A stretch of 51,378 nucleotides of DNA, taken from positions 1 through 51,378 of the forward strand of contig JAKSTT010000003.1 of the NCBI GenBank assembly GCA_024413635.1. Direction: 5' to 3'. Positions within the stretch are counted from its first letter, which is position 1; each line of letters begins with the position of its first letter. The DNA comes from Treponemataceae bacterium. GTDB lineage: Bacteria > Spirochaetota > Spirochaetia > Treponematales > Treponemataceae. Below are positions 7,718 through 16,853 of this stretch, one piece after another. Under the pieces are notes generated by a model, which had not been told where the DNA came from, made no database searches, and worked only from the letters and a program-made list of their open reading frames with translations. Position numbers and translations under genes: made by a program.

Positions 7718-9792
7718 TGAGTGACCAGGAAACTGAAAAAAAACAGGATAAAACAAAACTGATAGTGGTTGCAGCCATTGCTGTGGCCCTGATTCTCTCT
7801 TTGGGTGGTGTTGCAACCGGACTGGTTGTTTCCCATTCAAAAAGCGGCGGTTCAGCAGGATCTGTGCCGGTAGAACAGGATGATATTGCCAATAAGCTTG
7901 TCCTTGCCCAGCGGTATTTTGATAAGGGACAGTTTGACCGTGCCATGGATCTTCTGGATCAGATTCTCATTAAGGATGCAGTCAATCCTGATGCACTTGA
8001 TATGATGGACCTGATTCTTGAAAGTGACGCATACAGGGAATACCTGAAAAAATCCGGTTCTGGCCGTGGCGGATCAGACAGTGATGGCAGTGATGATGCC
8101 CTGTCTGATGCCCTGAAGGAAATGGCCCGTGCAAACCAGGAGCAGGCAGCCCGCAATGCCGCCATGCAGGAAATGCTCCAGCAGCAGGCAGCCCAGGCAG
8201 AAGAACGATCCCGCCTTGAACAGGAACGTGCCCGTCTTGAAGAAGCTGCCCGGCAGGAAGAAAAAGCCCGGCAGGAACGGCTGAAGCAGGAAGAAGAGCG
8301 CCAGAAGGCCTATGAAGCAGAAATGGCTGCAAAGAATGCCCAGCTGCAGGCTCAGATGCAGGATGCCGTAGATGAAATTTCACAGGGTAAGACCTCTTTA
8401 CGGCTGGGCCAGTGCGAAGAAGCCCTGAAACATTTTGCCGATGCAGAAAAAAAACTCCCGGCCGGTGAGAAAAACTTCAATGCAAGACAGCTGTCAGAAA
8501 TTTCTTCACTGCTGTATGACGCTTCTGTCAATGAATCCTTTGCGGGTACAGCAGACCAGCAGAAACTGATGGAAAGTTCTGCAGAGTATGCAGCAAAGGC
8601 CATAAAGCAGAATGATACGGAAGCAGCTCCCCATTATGTTCTTGGTATGGAGAAAGCCAGTGAAAAGAAATACGATCAGGCAGAATCTGAGCTGACAAAG
8701 GCTATCAATATGGATTCTGACAATGCACGGTATTACTTTGACTTGGGAAAGGTTCAGTATTCACAGAAAAAGTACAGCCGCGCCAAGGTATCCTTTGAAA
8801 CTGCCGTTAAACTGGACAGCAAGTTTGACGCAGCCTGCTTCAACCTGGGTATGACCTATGAAAAACTGAATATGGCTGATGATGCCCTGGCATCGTACCG
8901 TAAGGCCCTTGCCATAAATCCTGAATACACCAAAGCCCGTCTGCAGGTTGGAAAACTGCTGGTAAAGATGAATGACCTGAACGGTGCCATTACCGAATAC
9001 GAACGGGTTCTCAAGACAGAGCCCGGCAACGAAACTGCCCTGCGTGAGGCCGGTTCCGTATATTACCTGCAGGGAAAAGATGCCAAGGCAGAAGAATGTT
9101 ACCGTAAGGCACTGGCTTATTCACCGGAAGATGATATTACCAACTACAACCTTTCTACTGTTCTGTATTCTCAGGGAAAGTATGCCGATGCAGTGCCCTA
9201 TGCAAAAAAAGCCGTTGAAAAAGGAAAGACTGCATCGCTTTCTACTTACAACTATAACTACGGTCTTGTCAGTGAAGCTGCCGGGGATCTGGAAACAGCC
9301 ATTAAAGCCTATGGAGAATCAATCAAGCGTGACGGTAAGAACGTCAAAGCCCACATTAACCTTGGTCTGATTTACCTTTCCATGGATGATATTGATATGG
9401 CCCTGTCGCTGCTGAAAAAAGCGGTTTCACTGGATTCAGAAAGCTTTGAAGCCCAGAACAATATTGCTACTGCGTATGCAAAGGCAGAACAGTATGACAG
9501 TGCCATTGCCGCATTGCAGAAAGCACTGAAAATTGATCCCAAGAGCCAGATTGCCATGATTAATCTGGGCCGGGTATACGGCCAGTCAGGCGATTATGAC
9601 AGTGCTAAAACGGTACTGGTTGACGTCATCAAGACAGACAAGAAAGCCTACGATGCCTATATTGAGCTGGCTATGGTCTGCATTGCCATGGGGGATAACC
9701 GTTCAGCAGAAGGATACCTTCTGACCCTGCAGCAGGCAGCACCAGCCTACCGCAAGTCTGAAGTTGACGGACTGTTACGTTCGCTTAATTAA
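7717..9792 (+). CDS. Large membrane-anchored TPR protein
   Basis: 691 aa from ATG at 7717; the preceding in-frame TTG is less likely because of the TGATG overlap with the upstream gene. It has a short charged cytoplasmic N-terminus and one membrane helix (LIVVAAIAVALILSLGGVATG). A TPR pair and a Glu/Gln/Arg coiled coil (about residues 140-215) follow, then a C-terminal array of about twelve TPRs (about 280-685). The topology places the repeats in the periplasm. Such proteins usually organise envelope complexes; the partner cannot be read from sequence. The last 18 bases overlap the convergent mutL gene. Confidence 0.8.
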   Translation: MSDQETEKKQDKTKLIVVAAIAVALILSLGGVATGLVVSHSKSGGSAGSVPVEQDDIANKLVLAQRYFDKGQFDRAMDLLDQILIKDAVNPDALDMMDLILESDAYREYLKKSGSGRGGSDSDGSDDALSDALKEMARANQEQAARNAAMQEMLQQQAAQAEERSRLEQERARLEEAARQEEKARQERLKQEEERQKAYEAEMAAKNAQLQAQMQDAVDEISQGKTSLRLGQCEEALKHFADAEKKLPAGEKNFNARQLSEISSLLYDASVNESFAGTADQQKLMESSAEYAAKAIKQNDTEAAPHYVLGMEKASEKKYDQAESELTKAINMDSDNARYYFDLGKVQYSQKKYSRAKVSFETAVKLDSKFDAACFNLGMTYEKLNMADDALASYRKALAINPEYTKARLQVGKLLVKMNDLNGAITEYERVLKTEPGNETALREAGSVYYLQGKDAKAEECYRKALAYSPEDDITNYNLSTVLYSQGKYADAVPYAKKAVEKGKTASLSTYNYNYGLVSEAAGDLETAIKAYGESIKRDGKNVKAHINLGLIYLSMDDIDMALSLLKKAVSLDSESFEAQNNIATAYAKAEQYDSAIAALQKALKIDPKSQIAMINLGRVYGQSGDYDSAKTVLVDVIKTDKKAYDAYIELAMVCIAMGDNRSAEGYLLTLQQAAPAYRKSEVDGLLRSLN

Positions 9793-11745
9793 ACTGTACA
9801 GCTGTTCTTTTGAGAACTCGATCCACAACGGTCTGCCGTGAGGACAGTGTGGGTCGGGACAGTTGAATACATCACGGATTAAATCGCAGGCCGTTACCTC
9901 ATCCAGGTAATGGCCTTCTTTTATGGCGCTTTTACATGCCGTATAGGCCGCAATGGTCCGGATTATCTGGCTGGGATCCTTTTTCTCTGAAAGAATTGCT
10001 TCCTGCAGGGCATCAGAGGTTCCTTTCCACTTCACCGGAATCGTTGTAATTTCCCAGATGCCGTCATCCCGCTTTTCTACGGTAAATCCTGCTTCCTGCA
10101 GCTGGCCTTGTACGGCCGTCAGGTATGCTTCATCTTCCTCGCTTTCAGTATGCAGTTCATAGGGAATGAGCAGCGGCTGTTTCTGTCCGGCAGTTGCCAT
10201 GAACTGATTGAAAAGAATGCGTTCATGGCCGGCATGCTGGTCTATCAGATACAGGGTGTTGTCTTTTTCTGCCACAAGGAATACGTCAAACAGCTGTCCC
10301 AGATAGCGGAATCCGTACTTGTTGGGGCTGATGGATTTTTCGGCGGCTGCCTGGGTGGCCAGGGTACGGGCAATCAGCTGGGTAAAACTGGCTTCTGCCG
10401 GCCGTTCTGCGGCAAACTGGTCACCGGTGTCACGGCGTTCAAATACCGGCTGGGCACCGCTGCTGAAGCTGCTGCCAAAGTTGTGATTGCCGCCAGAACT
10501 GCCACCATAGGATGGCGTATGAAAACTGCTGCCGGCCGGTGAGGGGGTAACGGCACTTTCTGCGGTACTTCTGGTACTGGCGGCAGAAAAGCCCGGTATG
10601 TCATCCTGGAACGTATAGGGGGTACTGCTGCCGATGCTGCTCAGGTAATTCTGGTCTGTCAGTGTTGCAAGGGACTCCCGGGCGTTACTCTGGTAGAACG
10701 TACGGGTTGCAGCAGAAACGGCACGGTGAATGGGCTGAATGTCCTTAAAGCGGACTTCCCGCTTGGCCGGGTGGATATTAAAGTCGATTAAGGCCGGATT
10801 TACCGTCAGGAAGAGGGCCGCTACCGGGTGGGTACCGTTGGGATAATACCCCTGGGATCCGTACTCAATGGCCTGAATCAGGCTGAATTCCTGAACCCGG
10901 CGGCCGTTGACGTAGATGTACATGTTTTTCTTGTCCGGACGGGAAACTGCCGGGTCTGACAGAATAAGGGTAAAGTGCCAGTCCCCGGACGATCCTCCTT
11001 CTCCAAAGCCTGCGTCATCACTGCCGGCAATAAAGGGCGCATCGGAGCGCTGAACTTCTGAGAACAGTGATAAGGGCTCACTCATTTCTGTGGCTGCATG
11101 GAACCGTTCCCTGAGGGAACTGCAGGCGGGCAGGGTAAGCCGTGTTTTGCCGTCTACGGTCAGTGAAAAGGCAATGGATGGCTTTGGCAGGGCCTTTTCT
11201 ACAAAGGTCTGCCGGCACAGGGCTGTTTCTGCCTGTGGACGTTTCATGAAGAGGCGGCGGGCAGGAATATTTTCAAAGATGGCAGAACTGGAAACGGAGG
11301 TGCCTGCTTCTCGTCCGTTGGGGGTAAATACCGGTTCTCCAACGGTTGCAAGAGGAGCTTTCATGGTCCAGCCGTGGTCATCGTCCTGCCGGCGGGTAGT
11401 AATTTCCAGCTGGCTTACGGCGGCAATTGAAGACAGTGCTTCTCCGCGGAATCCCAGGGTGAGACAGGTCTGCAAATCCTGTACGGAGGCAATTTTACTG
11501 GTGGTATGCGGTTCGGTACAGATTTCCAGGTCTGAACGGGCCATGCCGACGCCGTTATCACTGACGGTAATGTTATCCATGCCGCCATTCTTAATGGATA
11601 CGGATATGGTGTCTGCTCCACTGTCAATGGCGTTATCCATGAATTCGCGGAGTACCGATGCCGGACGGTCTATGACTTCTCCGGCGGCAATTTTCCGGGC
11701 AACTTCGGGGCTTAAAGCCCGTACGGGGCGATATGTAGTACTCAT
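9775..11745 (-). CDS. mutL: DNA mismatch repair protein MutL
   Basis: 656 aa. N-terminal GHKL ATPase with IAAGEVIDRPASVLREFMDN, ITVSDNGVGM and TLGFRGEALSSIAAVS. Transducer domain (about 215-340) ending in NIHPAKREVRF. A Ser/Gly-rich linker (about 355-440) leads to the C-terminal endonuclease/dimerisation domain. The endonuclease motif DQHA-x2-E-x4-E reads DQHAGHERILFN, so the last Glu is Asn; ACKSAIKEGHYL and the zinc motif CPHGRP are present. The gene is probably a nicking-type MutL with one altered residue. The start abuts the xseB stop with no gap, giving an xseA-xseB-mutL unit. Confidence 0.95.
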   Translation of the reverse strand: MSTTYRPVRALSPEVARKIAAGEVIDRPASVLREFMDNAIDSGADTISVSIKNGGMDNITVSDNGVGMARSDLEICTEPHTTSKIASVQDLQTCLTLGFRGEALSSIAAVSQLEITTRRQDDDHGWTMKAPLATVGEPVFTPNGREAGTSVSSSAIFENIPARRLFMKRPQAETALCRQTFVEKALPKPSIAFSLTVDGKTRLTLPACSSLRERFHAATEMSEPLSLFSEVQRSDAPFIAGSDDAGFGEGGSSGDWHFTLILSDPAVSRPDKKNMYIYVNGRRVQEFSLIQAIEYGSQGYYPNGTHPVAALFLTVNPALIDFNIHPAKREVRFKDIQPIHRAVSAATRTFYQSNARESLATLTDQNYLSSIGSSTPYTFQDDIPGFSAASTRSTAESAVTPSPAGSSFHTPSYGGSSGGNHNFGSSFSSGAQPVFERRDTGDQFAAERPAEASFTQLIARTLATQAAAEKSISPNKYGFRYLGQLFDVFLVAEKDNTLYLIDQHAGHERILFNQFMATAGQKQPLLIPYELHTESEEDEAYLTAVQGQLQEAGFTVEKRDDGIWEITTIPVKWKGTSDALQEAILSEKKDPSQIIRTIAAYTACKSAIKEGHYLDEVTACDLIRDVFNCPDPHCPHGRPLWIEFSKEQLYSLIKRT

Positions 11746-12006
11746 TCAGTCGTCTAATCCATCAAACAGTGACAGTTCCGGTTTATCAGCTGAAGCAGAT
11801 GGAGCACTGCCTGCTGCCTGGCCGTTCATCAGAATCTGGATTTTGCCTTCAATCTGTTCCAGGTCCTTTTCAAGTCCCCGTGCCAGTTTGATGCCTTCTT
11901 CAAAATATGCCAGTGCATCTTCCAGTGAAATATCGTTTTTCTTGATGCCATTGGAAATTGCTTCCAGCCGTTCCAGTTTGTCTTCAAATTTCATATCGCT
12001 TTTCAT
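11746..12006 (-). CDS. xseB: Exodeoxyribonuclease VII small subunit XseB
   Basis: 86 aa with the typical FEDKLERLEAI...SLEDALAYFEEGIKLARGLEKDL helical pattern of XseB and a short acidic tail. SD AAGGAG lies 8 nt before the ATG at 12006, supporting this start over the internal ATG at 11994. It overlaps the xseA stop (ATGA), so the two subunits are translationally coupled. Together with XseA it degrades single-stranded DNA from both ends. Confidence 0.92.
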   Translation of the reverse strand: MKSDMKFEDKLERLEAISNGIKKNDISLEDALAYFEEGIKLARGLEKDLEQIEGKIQILMNGQAAGSAPSASADKPELSLFDGLDD

Positions 12007-13241
12007 ATCTGCTGCTCCTTCTTATGTACGGTTGCCTGTATGATACCTTTCTGCGGTCTGATGGTAATGGCAGTTCCTTCAGGAATCATGTCTGCATCAC
12101 GGATAACCGCACCGGTAGTGCTGTCTGTTACCATACTGTATCCCCGGTCAAGAACGGCCTGCGGATTTATGGCTTCCAGCTGGATTATCAGTTTCTGGAT
12201 TTCCGTTTTCGTTTCCGTAATCCGGTCTTTCATATTCCGTTCAAGACAGTCCCTGGCATCATCAAACCGGTTCAGTATGGGCTGCTCAATGGTCCGGAAC
12301 TGCATCTCCAGCATGGAGGGGTCAAAAATCCGCATCAGATGCCGTATACGTTCTATACGGGACTGCAGGTTCGTCACCAGTTCTGTCTTTACGGCAAGTA
12401 CCCGTTCCAGAACTTCGCTCTGTACCGGTGTACACAATTCTGCAGCGGCAGACGGCGTAGGGGCCCGTACATCGGCTGCATAATCGCTGATGGCCCAGTC
12501 TATTTCGTGTCCTACGGCGCTGACAACCGGAATATCACTGGCGGCTACTGCACGGACAACTATTTCTTCACTGAATGGCAGCAGGTCTTCAAGGGAACCG
12601 CCACCTCGTCCTACAATGAGGACATCGCACAGTTTCCAGTGGTTTGCAGCCATGATCTGGGCGGCAATCTGCGGGGCTGCCTCTGCCCCCTGAACGGCTG
12701 CCGGCAGGACAATCAGGTTCACGCCGGGATTACGGCGCCGGGTAACGTTCATAATATCACGGAGTGCCGCTCCCGTAGGACTGGTAACAACACCTACCGT
12801 GCGGGGAAACCGTGGCAGCATCTTCTTGTTTTCTGAATCAAAAAGCCCTTCCATGGCAAGACGCCGTTTCCGTTCTTCCAGCATCTTAAGGATGGCTCCG
12901 TCTCCGGAACATTCCATGCTGCTGACGATAATCTGGTAGTTTCCCCGGGCCGGGTATACGGTGATGCGCCCTTTTGCAGTAACTTTGGTTCCTTCTTTAG
13001 GCTGGAAGGTCAGACGGGCCACACTGCTTTTGAACATGACGGCAGAAAGGACTGCGGTTTCATCTTTCAGGGTAAAGTACACGTGTCCTGATGAACTGGG
13101 TTTCCAGTTGGAAATTTCACCCTGAATGGTAACGGTAGAAAAGGAATTTTCCAGAAGATCCTTGATGATGCCGGTAATCTGGCTGACCGTGTATACGGCG
13201 TCCTGCAAGGGTTCGGTTTCGTCATTAAACAGATACTGCAT
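12003..13241 (-). CDS. xseA: Exodeoxyribonuclease VII large subunit XseA
   Basis: 412 aa, usual length. N-terminal OB-fold (VSQITGIIKDLLENSFSTVTIQGEISNWK...SGHVYFTLKD). Catalytic core with FPRTVGVVTSPTGAALRDI, VLPAAVQGAEA, VLIVGRGGGSLEDL and VSAVGHEIDWAISDYAADVRAPTPSAAAEL. A helical C-terminal part ends in RGYSMV and the KKEQQI tail. ATG at 13241 is used with SD AGGTGGG; the preceding TTG at 13244 is less likely. First gene of the xseA-xseB-mutL unit. Confidence 0.95.
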   Translation of the reverse strand: MQYLFNDETEPLQDAVYTVSQITGIIKDLLENSFSTVTIQGEISNWKPSSSGHVYFTLKDETAVLSAVMFKSSVARLTFQPKEGTKVTAKGRITVYPARGNYQIIVSSMECSGDGAILKMLEERKRRLAMEGLFDSENKKMLPRFPRTVGVVTSPTGAALRDIMNVTRRRNPGVNLIVLPAAVQGAEAAPQIAAQIMAANHWKLCDVLIVGRGGGSLEDLLPFSEEIVVRAVAASDIPVVSAVGHEIDWAISDYAADVRAPTPSAAAELCTPVQSEVLERVLAVKTELVTNLQSRIERIRHLMRIFDPSMLEMQFRTIEQPILNRFDDARDCLERNMKDRITETKTEIQKLIIQLEAINPQAVLDRGYSMVTDSTTGAVIRDADMIPEGTAITIRPQKGIIQATVHKKEQQI

Positions 13242-13263
13242 CAAGTCCCACCTTTCAGAGCGT

Positions 13264-13292
13264 ATTGTACCCTAAATACGGTGATTATGCAA
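13264..13292 (-). promoter_or_regulatory. Candidate promoter of xseA-xseB-mutL
   Basis: On the minus strand TTGCAT (13292-13287), 17 nt and TACAAT (13269-13264). The -10 is strong and the -35 is partial. It gives a short leader containing the SD of xseA. Confidence 0.5.
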
Positions 13293-13313
13293 AACGGAGA
13301 AGGGGGGGATTAC

Positions 13314-13342
13314 TTGTATTCATCAGTATTCTTCTGTAGTAT
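13314..13342 (+). promoter_or_regulatory. Candidate promoter of the amino-acid ABC importer
   Basis: TTGTAT (13314-13319), 17 nt and TAGTAT (13337-13342), with TATAGT overlapping at 13340. It precedes the start at 13391 by about 50 bp. Moderate match only. Confidence 0.35.
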
Positions 13343-13359
13343 AGTTAAAGTAAATTAAG

Positions 13360-13375
13360 TGATACTGAAGTATCA
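13360..13375. promoter_or_regulatory. Palindrome in the leader of the ABC importer
   Basis: TGATACT, GA, AGTATCA: a perfect 7-bp inverted repeat 15 bp before the start codon, between the candidate promoter and the SD (GGGAGA). Its position fits an operator or a small hairpin affecting ribosome access. Confidence 0.4.
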
Positions 13376-13390
13376 AAATGGGAGATAACC

Positions 13391-14200
13391 ATGAAAAAAA
13401 TTCTGTTAACCGCAGCTGTCCTGATTCTTGCCTGCAGTATGGTATTTGCCGGCGGAAGTAAAGAACCAAAAGCTGACAACTCACTGGAAAATGTTCAGAA
13501 AAAAGGTGTGTTTGTTCTTGGTCTTGATGATTCATTTCCACCTCTGGGATTCAGAAATGAAGACAACGAAATTGTCGGCTACGATATTGATGTGGCCCGC
13601 GAAGTATGCCGCCGTCTTGGTGTTGAACTGAAATGCCAGCCTATTGACTGGAACTCTAAGGAACAGGAACTGAATACCGGTAAGATTGACTGTATCTGGA
13701 ACGGTTTCACCATTACTGATGAAAGAAAAGAGATGCTGACCATGTCTGCAGCATACCTGGCCAATGCTCAGGTTGTTGTTGCACGTACTGCTGACGGCTA
13801 TACCGCTCTGGCAGACTTTGCCGGAAAGAAAATCGGTCTGCAGGCAGGTTCAAGTGCTGCCGATGCTGTTGAAGATTCTCCGGAATTCAAGAAAAGCCTG
13901 AAGCAGATTGTAGAATTCAAGGATAACCTGACTGCCCTGATGGACCTGGAAATCGGTGGTGTAGACGGTGTTGTAATGGACGTTGTTGTAGCCAATTACA
14001 GCATTACTACTACCGGTAAACCATTTACCGTTATTGCTGAATCACTGAGTCCTGAAGAATACGGAATCGGTTTCAGAAAGACTGATGCTAAACTGTGCGC
14101 AGCAGTAACTGATGCCCTGAAGGCAATGGTTGCTGATGGAACAATGGCCCAGATCGATGACAAATGGTTTGGTACCAGTGTTTCAATGATCGGAAAATAA
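13391..14200 (+). CDS. Amino-acid ABC transporter, periplasmic substrate-binding protein
   Basis: 269 aa. The signal peptide ends near MVFAGGSKEP; a cysteine at residue 15 (LILAC) could be a loose spirochaetal lipobox, so a lipoprotein is possible. The mature part is a family-3 solute-binding fold (SBP_bac_3): GVFVLGLDDSFPPLGFRNED, VGYDIDVAREVCRRLG, DCIWNGFTITDERKEML, GKKIGLQAGSSAADAV and YGIGFRKTDAKL. Polar amino acids are the likely substrate class (inference from the family). The permease and ATPase genes follow directly. Confidence 0.92.
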   Translation: MKKILLTAAVLILACSMVFAGGSKEPKADNSLENVQKKGVFVLGLDDSFPPLGFRNEDNEIVGYDIDVAREVCRRLGVELKCQPIDWNSKEQELNTGKIDCIWNGFTITDERKEMLTMSAAYLANAQVVVARTADGYTALADFAGKKIGLQAGSSAADAVEDSPEFKKSLKQIVEFKDNLTALMDLEIGGVDGVVMDVVVANYSITTTGKPFTVIAESLSPEEYGIGFRKTDAKLCAAVTDALKAMVADGTMAQIDDKWFGTSVSMIGK

Positions 14201-14204
14201 CACC

Positions 14205-14840
14205 ATGCAGAAACTGCTGGTTGCAATGCTCCAGGGGTCGGTAACCTCCCTTGGAGTGTTTTTCCTGACGCTGCTGTTTTCGCTGCCCCTGGGATTACTG
14301 ATCTGCATGGGGCGCATGCATAAATCGCGGATTATCCGGTATCCGGTGAGTACCCTGATGCTCATTGTCCGGGGAACTCCGCTGATTCTGCAGCTGATCT
14401 TCATCTACTTTGCGCCGTATTATCTGTTCCGGCTCTCCTATGACCGGTTTACGGCTGCCATTATTGCGTTCTCAATCAACTATGCCTGCTACTTTGCAGA
14501 AATCTACCGTGGCGGTATAGAGTCTATTCCCAACGGCCAGTATGAGGCGTCAAAAATCCTTGGTTTTACTAAAGGTCAGACGTTTTTCCGCATTATTCTG
14601 CCGCAGGTCATCAAACGGATTATTCCGGCTACGGGAAACGAAGTCATTACCCTGGTAAAAGACACGGCCCTGGCCCAGACCATTGGTGTTGCAGAACTGT
14701 TCCGGGCTGCCCAGAACGCTGCCAGCCGGGAATTTTCTACGGTGCCTATCTTTATTGCCGGTATTTTCTACTTTGTCATGAACTGGGTGGTTACCGCACT
14801 CTTTGTCCAGCTTGAAAAGAAACTGTCGTACTACAAATAG
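14205..14840 (+). CDS. Amino-acid ABC transporter permease (HisM/GlnP family)
   Basis: 211 aa, about five membrane helices. Typical polar-amino-acid permease features include [15 protein letters not shown] and the EAA-type loop [29 protein letters not shown]. It starts 4 bp after the binding-protein gene and ends 14 bp before the ATPase start. Only one permease gene is present, so the channel is probably a homodimer. Confidence 0.93.
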   Translation: MQKLLVAMLQGSVTSLGVFFLTLLFSLPLGLLICMGRMHKSRIIRYPVSTLMLIVRGTPLILQLIFIYFAPYYLFRLSYDRFTAAIIAFSINYACYFAEIYRGGIESIPNGQYEASKILGFTKGQTFFRIILPQVIKRIIPATGNEVITLVKDTALAQTIGVAELFRAAQNAASREFSTVPIFIAGIFYFVMNWVVTALFVQLEKKLSYYK

Positions 14841-14854
14841 GGAGGATGTTCAAT

Positions 14855-15595
14855 ATGGAAATGATAAAAGTAACCAATGCAAAAAAATCCTTCGGAAATC
14901 TGGAAGTACTCAGGGATATTTCGTTTTCAGTGCACAAAGGCGAGGTTCTGGGAATTATCGGACCTTCCGGCAGCGGAAAATCAACCATGCTCCGCTGTAT
15001 CACACAGCTTGATACCCTGACGGACGGTTCCATTGAAATCTGCGGTGAGCCGCTGTGCCGTAACGGTATCCAGTCTGACCGGGATACCTGCCGCCGCATT
15101 CTCCTGAAAACCGGTCTGGTATTCCAGAATTTCAATCTGTTCCCGCATTTTTCAGTCCTCAGGAATATTACGGAAGCACAGATCCGGGTACTGGGTGTTT
15201 CTAAGCCCCAGGCAGAAGAAACGGCCATGAACCTGCTGAAGAAGATGGGGCTGGAATCTAAGGCTTCTGCATATCCCTGCGAACTTTCCGGCGGACAGCA
15301 GCAGCGTGTTTCCATTGCCCGTGCCCTTGCCCTGAAACCGGATGTCCTCCTCTTTGATGAACCTACCAGTGCCCTGGACCCGGAACTGACCGGTGAAATC
15401 CTGAAAGTAATCAGGGATCTGGCTGCAGAAAAAATGACCATGGTTGTTGTTACCCATGAAATGGCCTTTGCCCGTGACCTGGCAGACCGGATTATCTTCA
15501 TGGACCAGGGAGTCATTGTAGAAGAGGGGAATGCCACTGACCTGATCAATAATCCTCAGAACGAGCGGACCAAAGCCTTTCTCAGTAAGTATTGA
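14855..15595 (+). CDS. Amino-acid ABC transporter ATP-binding protein (GlnQ family)
   Basis: 246 aa. Walker [11 protein letters not shown]-loop [14 protein letters not shown], signature LSGGQQQR, Walker [14 protein letters not shown] and switch VVTHEM. The start is placed at ATG 14855, 9 nt after SD GGAGG (14841-14845). The ATG at 14846 touches that SD and is unlikely. Third gene of the importer operon. Confidence 0.95.
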   Translation: MEMIKVTNAKKSFGNLEVLRDISFSVHKGEVLGIIGPSGSGKSTMLRCITQLDTLTDGSIEICGEPLCRNGIQSDRDTCRRILLKTGLVFQNFNLFPHFSVLRNITEAQIRVLGVSKPQAEETAMNLLKKMGLESKASAYPCELSGGQQQRVSIARALALKPDVLLFDEPTSALDPELTGEILKVIRDLAAEKMTMVVVTHEMAFARDLADRIIFMDQGVIVEEGNATDLINNPQNERTKAFLSKY

Positions 15596-15630
15596 AACAT
15601 TTCCCGATAAATGCTATTACTTATGTTCAT

Positions 15631-15671
15631 GCTGTACTTTGGGATACCATGCGTTTTCTTTAAAGTACAGC
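15631..15671. promoter_or_regulatory. Perfect inverted repeat before rpsP
   Basis: GCTGTACTTT (15631-15640) and AAAGTACAGC (15662-15671) form a perfect 10-bp stem with a 21-nt loop, between the importer operon and rpsP. No U-tract follows, so it is not an ordinary intrinsic terminator. It ends 36 nt before the rpsP start and could be an mRNA-level control element or a protein-binding site. Confidence 0.55.
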
Positions 15672-15707
15672 GAAAAATTCACTTACATTTGTTCATTGGA
15701 GGACAAA

Positions 15708-15953
15708 GTGGTAAAAATCAGACTTAAGAAGTTTGGATCAAAAAAACGCCCTTACTACCGCATCGTAGTACAGGATGTTCGCAGCCCACGTGATGGTACT
15801 ACCATCGAAGAAATCGGTGTTTATCACCCAATCGAAGCTGAAGACAAGCAGATTTCTTTCAAAGAAGATCGTGCTAAGTACTGGATCGGTGTAGGCGCAC
15901 AGCCAACTGATACTGTAAAACAGCTTTTCAACAAAAAAGGTTTGACACTGTAA
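15708..15953 (+). CDS. rpsP: 30S ribosomal protein S16
   Basis: 81 aa from GTG at 15708, with SD TTGGAGGA just upstream. The longer frame starting at 15639 is rejected because it runs through the inverted repeat and adds non-S16 sequence. Typical S16: [34 protein letters not shown] and [15 protein letters not shown]. First gene of the rpsP-khpA-rimM-trmD-rplS operon, a widely conserved order. Confidence 0.97.
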   Translation: MVKIRLKKFGSKKRPYYRIVVQDVRSPRDGTTIEEIGVYHPIEAEDKQISFKEDRAKYWIGVGAQPTDTVKQLFNKKGLTL

Positions 15954-15974
15954 TTCCGAAGGAGTAGTTGGGAA

Positions 15975-16208
15975 ATGGAAAAAGACCTGATTGAATACAT
16001 TGCAAAATCATTGGTCGATGATCCCAGTGCTGTTTCGGTGCAGGAAGTCGAAGGCGACAAATCCACCATTATTGAACTGCGTGTTGCTCAGAACGACATC
16101 GGTAAGGTAATCGGAAAATACGGCCGTATTGCAAAAGCATTACGCACAGTATTAAGCGCAAGCTCAAGCAAGGGCGGAAAGCGCTATAGTCTGGAAATCC
16201 TGGACTAA
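15975..16208 (+). CDS. khpA: KH-domain RNA-binding protein KhpA
   Basis: 77 aa, a single KH domain with the GxxG-type loop in NDIGKVIGKYGRIAKALRTVL. SD AAGGAG precedes the ATG. The position between rpsP and rimM is typical. In other bacteria KhpA binds RNA with KhpB/EloR; no khpB is seen in this window. Confidence 0.93.
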   Translation: MEKDLIEYIAKSLVDDPSAVSVQEVEGDKSTIIELRVAQNDIGKVIGKYGRIAKALRTVLSASSSKGGKRYSLEILD

Positions 16209-16222
16209 GGCAACATCGCTTA

Positions 16223-16837
16223 ATGGATACTGAACGCCTTGTAATTGGTATTATCCGCGGCTCCCATGGCCTTGAGGGTAACGTTAAAGTAGAGAGTACT
16301 TCCGGTGAAGCTGATCATTTTTTTGATCTGACCGAAGTAACTTTGAAGAAAGACGGTCATGAAAAGACCTACGTTGTAGAAGATGTAGCTGGAAATGCCG
16401 CCAATCTTTTGATGAAATTTAAGGGTATTGATTCCCCTGAAGATACGGCGAAAATCCGTGGCTCAGAGATAATCGTACCACGCAGCATGGCTTGTCCCTG
16501 TGATAAGGATGAGTACTATGTTGAGGATCTTAAACAGTGCACGCTGGTGTACAAAGCCAGTGGCAGAGAGAATGGACTGAAGTTGGAAAAATCCGCAGTT
16601 ATGGAATGCGGAACCATCACAGACGTATTGGAAGGCGGAGCCGGTCACCTTTTAGAGGTTGTGGTCTCCGAGAGTTTGCAGAGCGCCCTTAACAGTACAG
16701 ATGAAACGGGTACCAGTGAAAAGGCCGGCGACGGTAAAAAGCGCACGGTACTTGTTCCTTTCCAAAAGGAATTTATCGGTACGGTTGATCTTAAACGGCA
16801 TACTGTGCAACTGATGCACCTCTGGGTTCTGGAGTAA
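16223..16837 (+). CDS. rimM: Ribosome maturation factor RimM
   Basis: 204 aa. The N-terminal RimM beta-barrel has [18 protein letters not shown] and the mid-region [21 protein letters not shown]. The C-terminal PRC-barrel ends in [22 protein letters not shown]. It is longer than the usual ~170 aa because of a polar insertion in the PRC barrel (about residues 145-175, Ser/Thr/Gly/Lys-rich). It assists 30S assembly, binding S19. Only a weak SD is seen, so coupling to khpA is likely. Confidence 0.93.
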   Translation: MDTERLVIGIIRGSHGLEGNVKVESTSGEADHFFDLTEVTLKKDGHEKTYVVEDVAGNAANLLMKFKGIDSPEDTAKIRGSEIIVPRSMACPCDKDEYYVEDLKQCTLVYKASGRENGLKLEKSAVMECGTITDVLEGGAGHLLEVVVSESLQSALNSTDETGTSEKAGDGKKRTVLVPFQKEFIGTVDLKRHTVQLMHLWVLE

Positions 16838-16853
16838 TCCTAAGGAGAACTTT

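Noticed and set aside
7297-7836. Ser/Ala/Arg-rich minus-strand frame opposite the TPR genes
   Set aside because: Produced by GCA/GAA/CAG-rich coiled-coil codons read in reverse; no start signals.
15603-15610. CCCGATAA as a sigma-28 -10 element for rpsP
   Set aside because: It matches 7 of 8 bases, but no TAAA-like -35 lies at 15 nt, and a ribosomal-protein operon is an unlikely target.
15639-15707. N-terminal extension of S16 from ATG 15639
   Set aside because: It runs through the inverted repeat, adds residues unlike any S16, and a GTG with a good SD lies at 15708.
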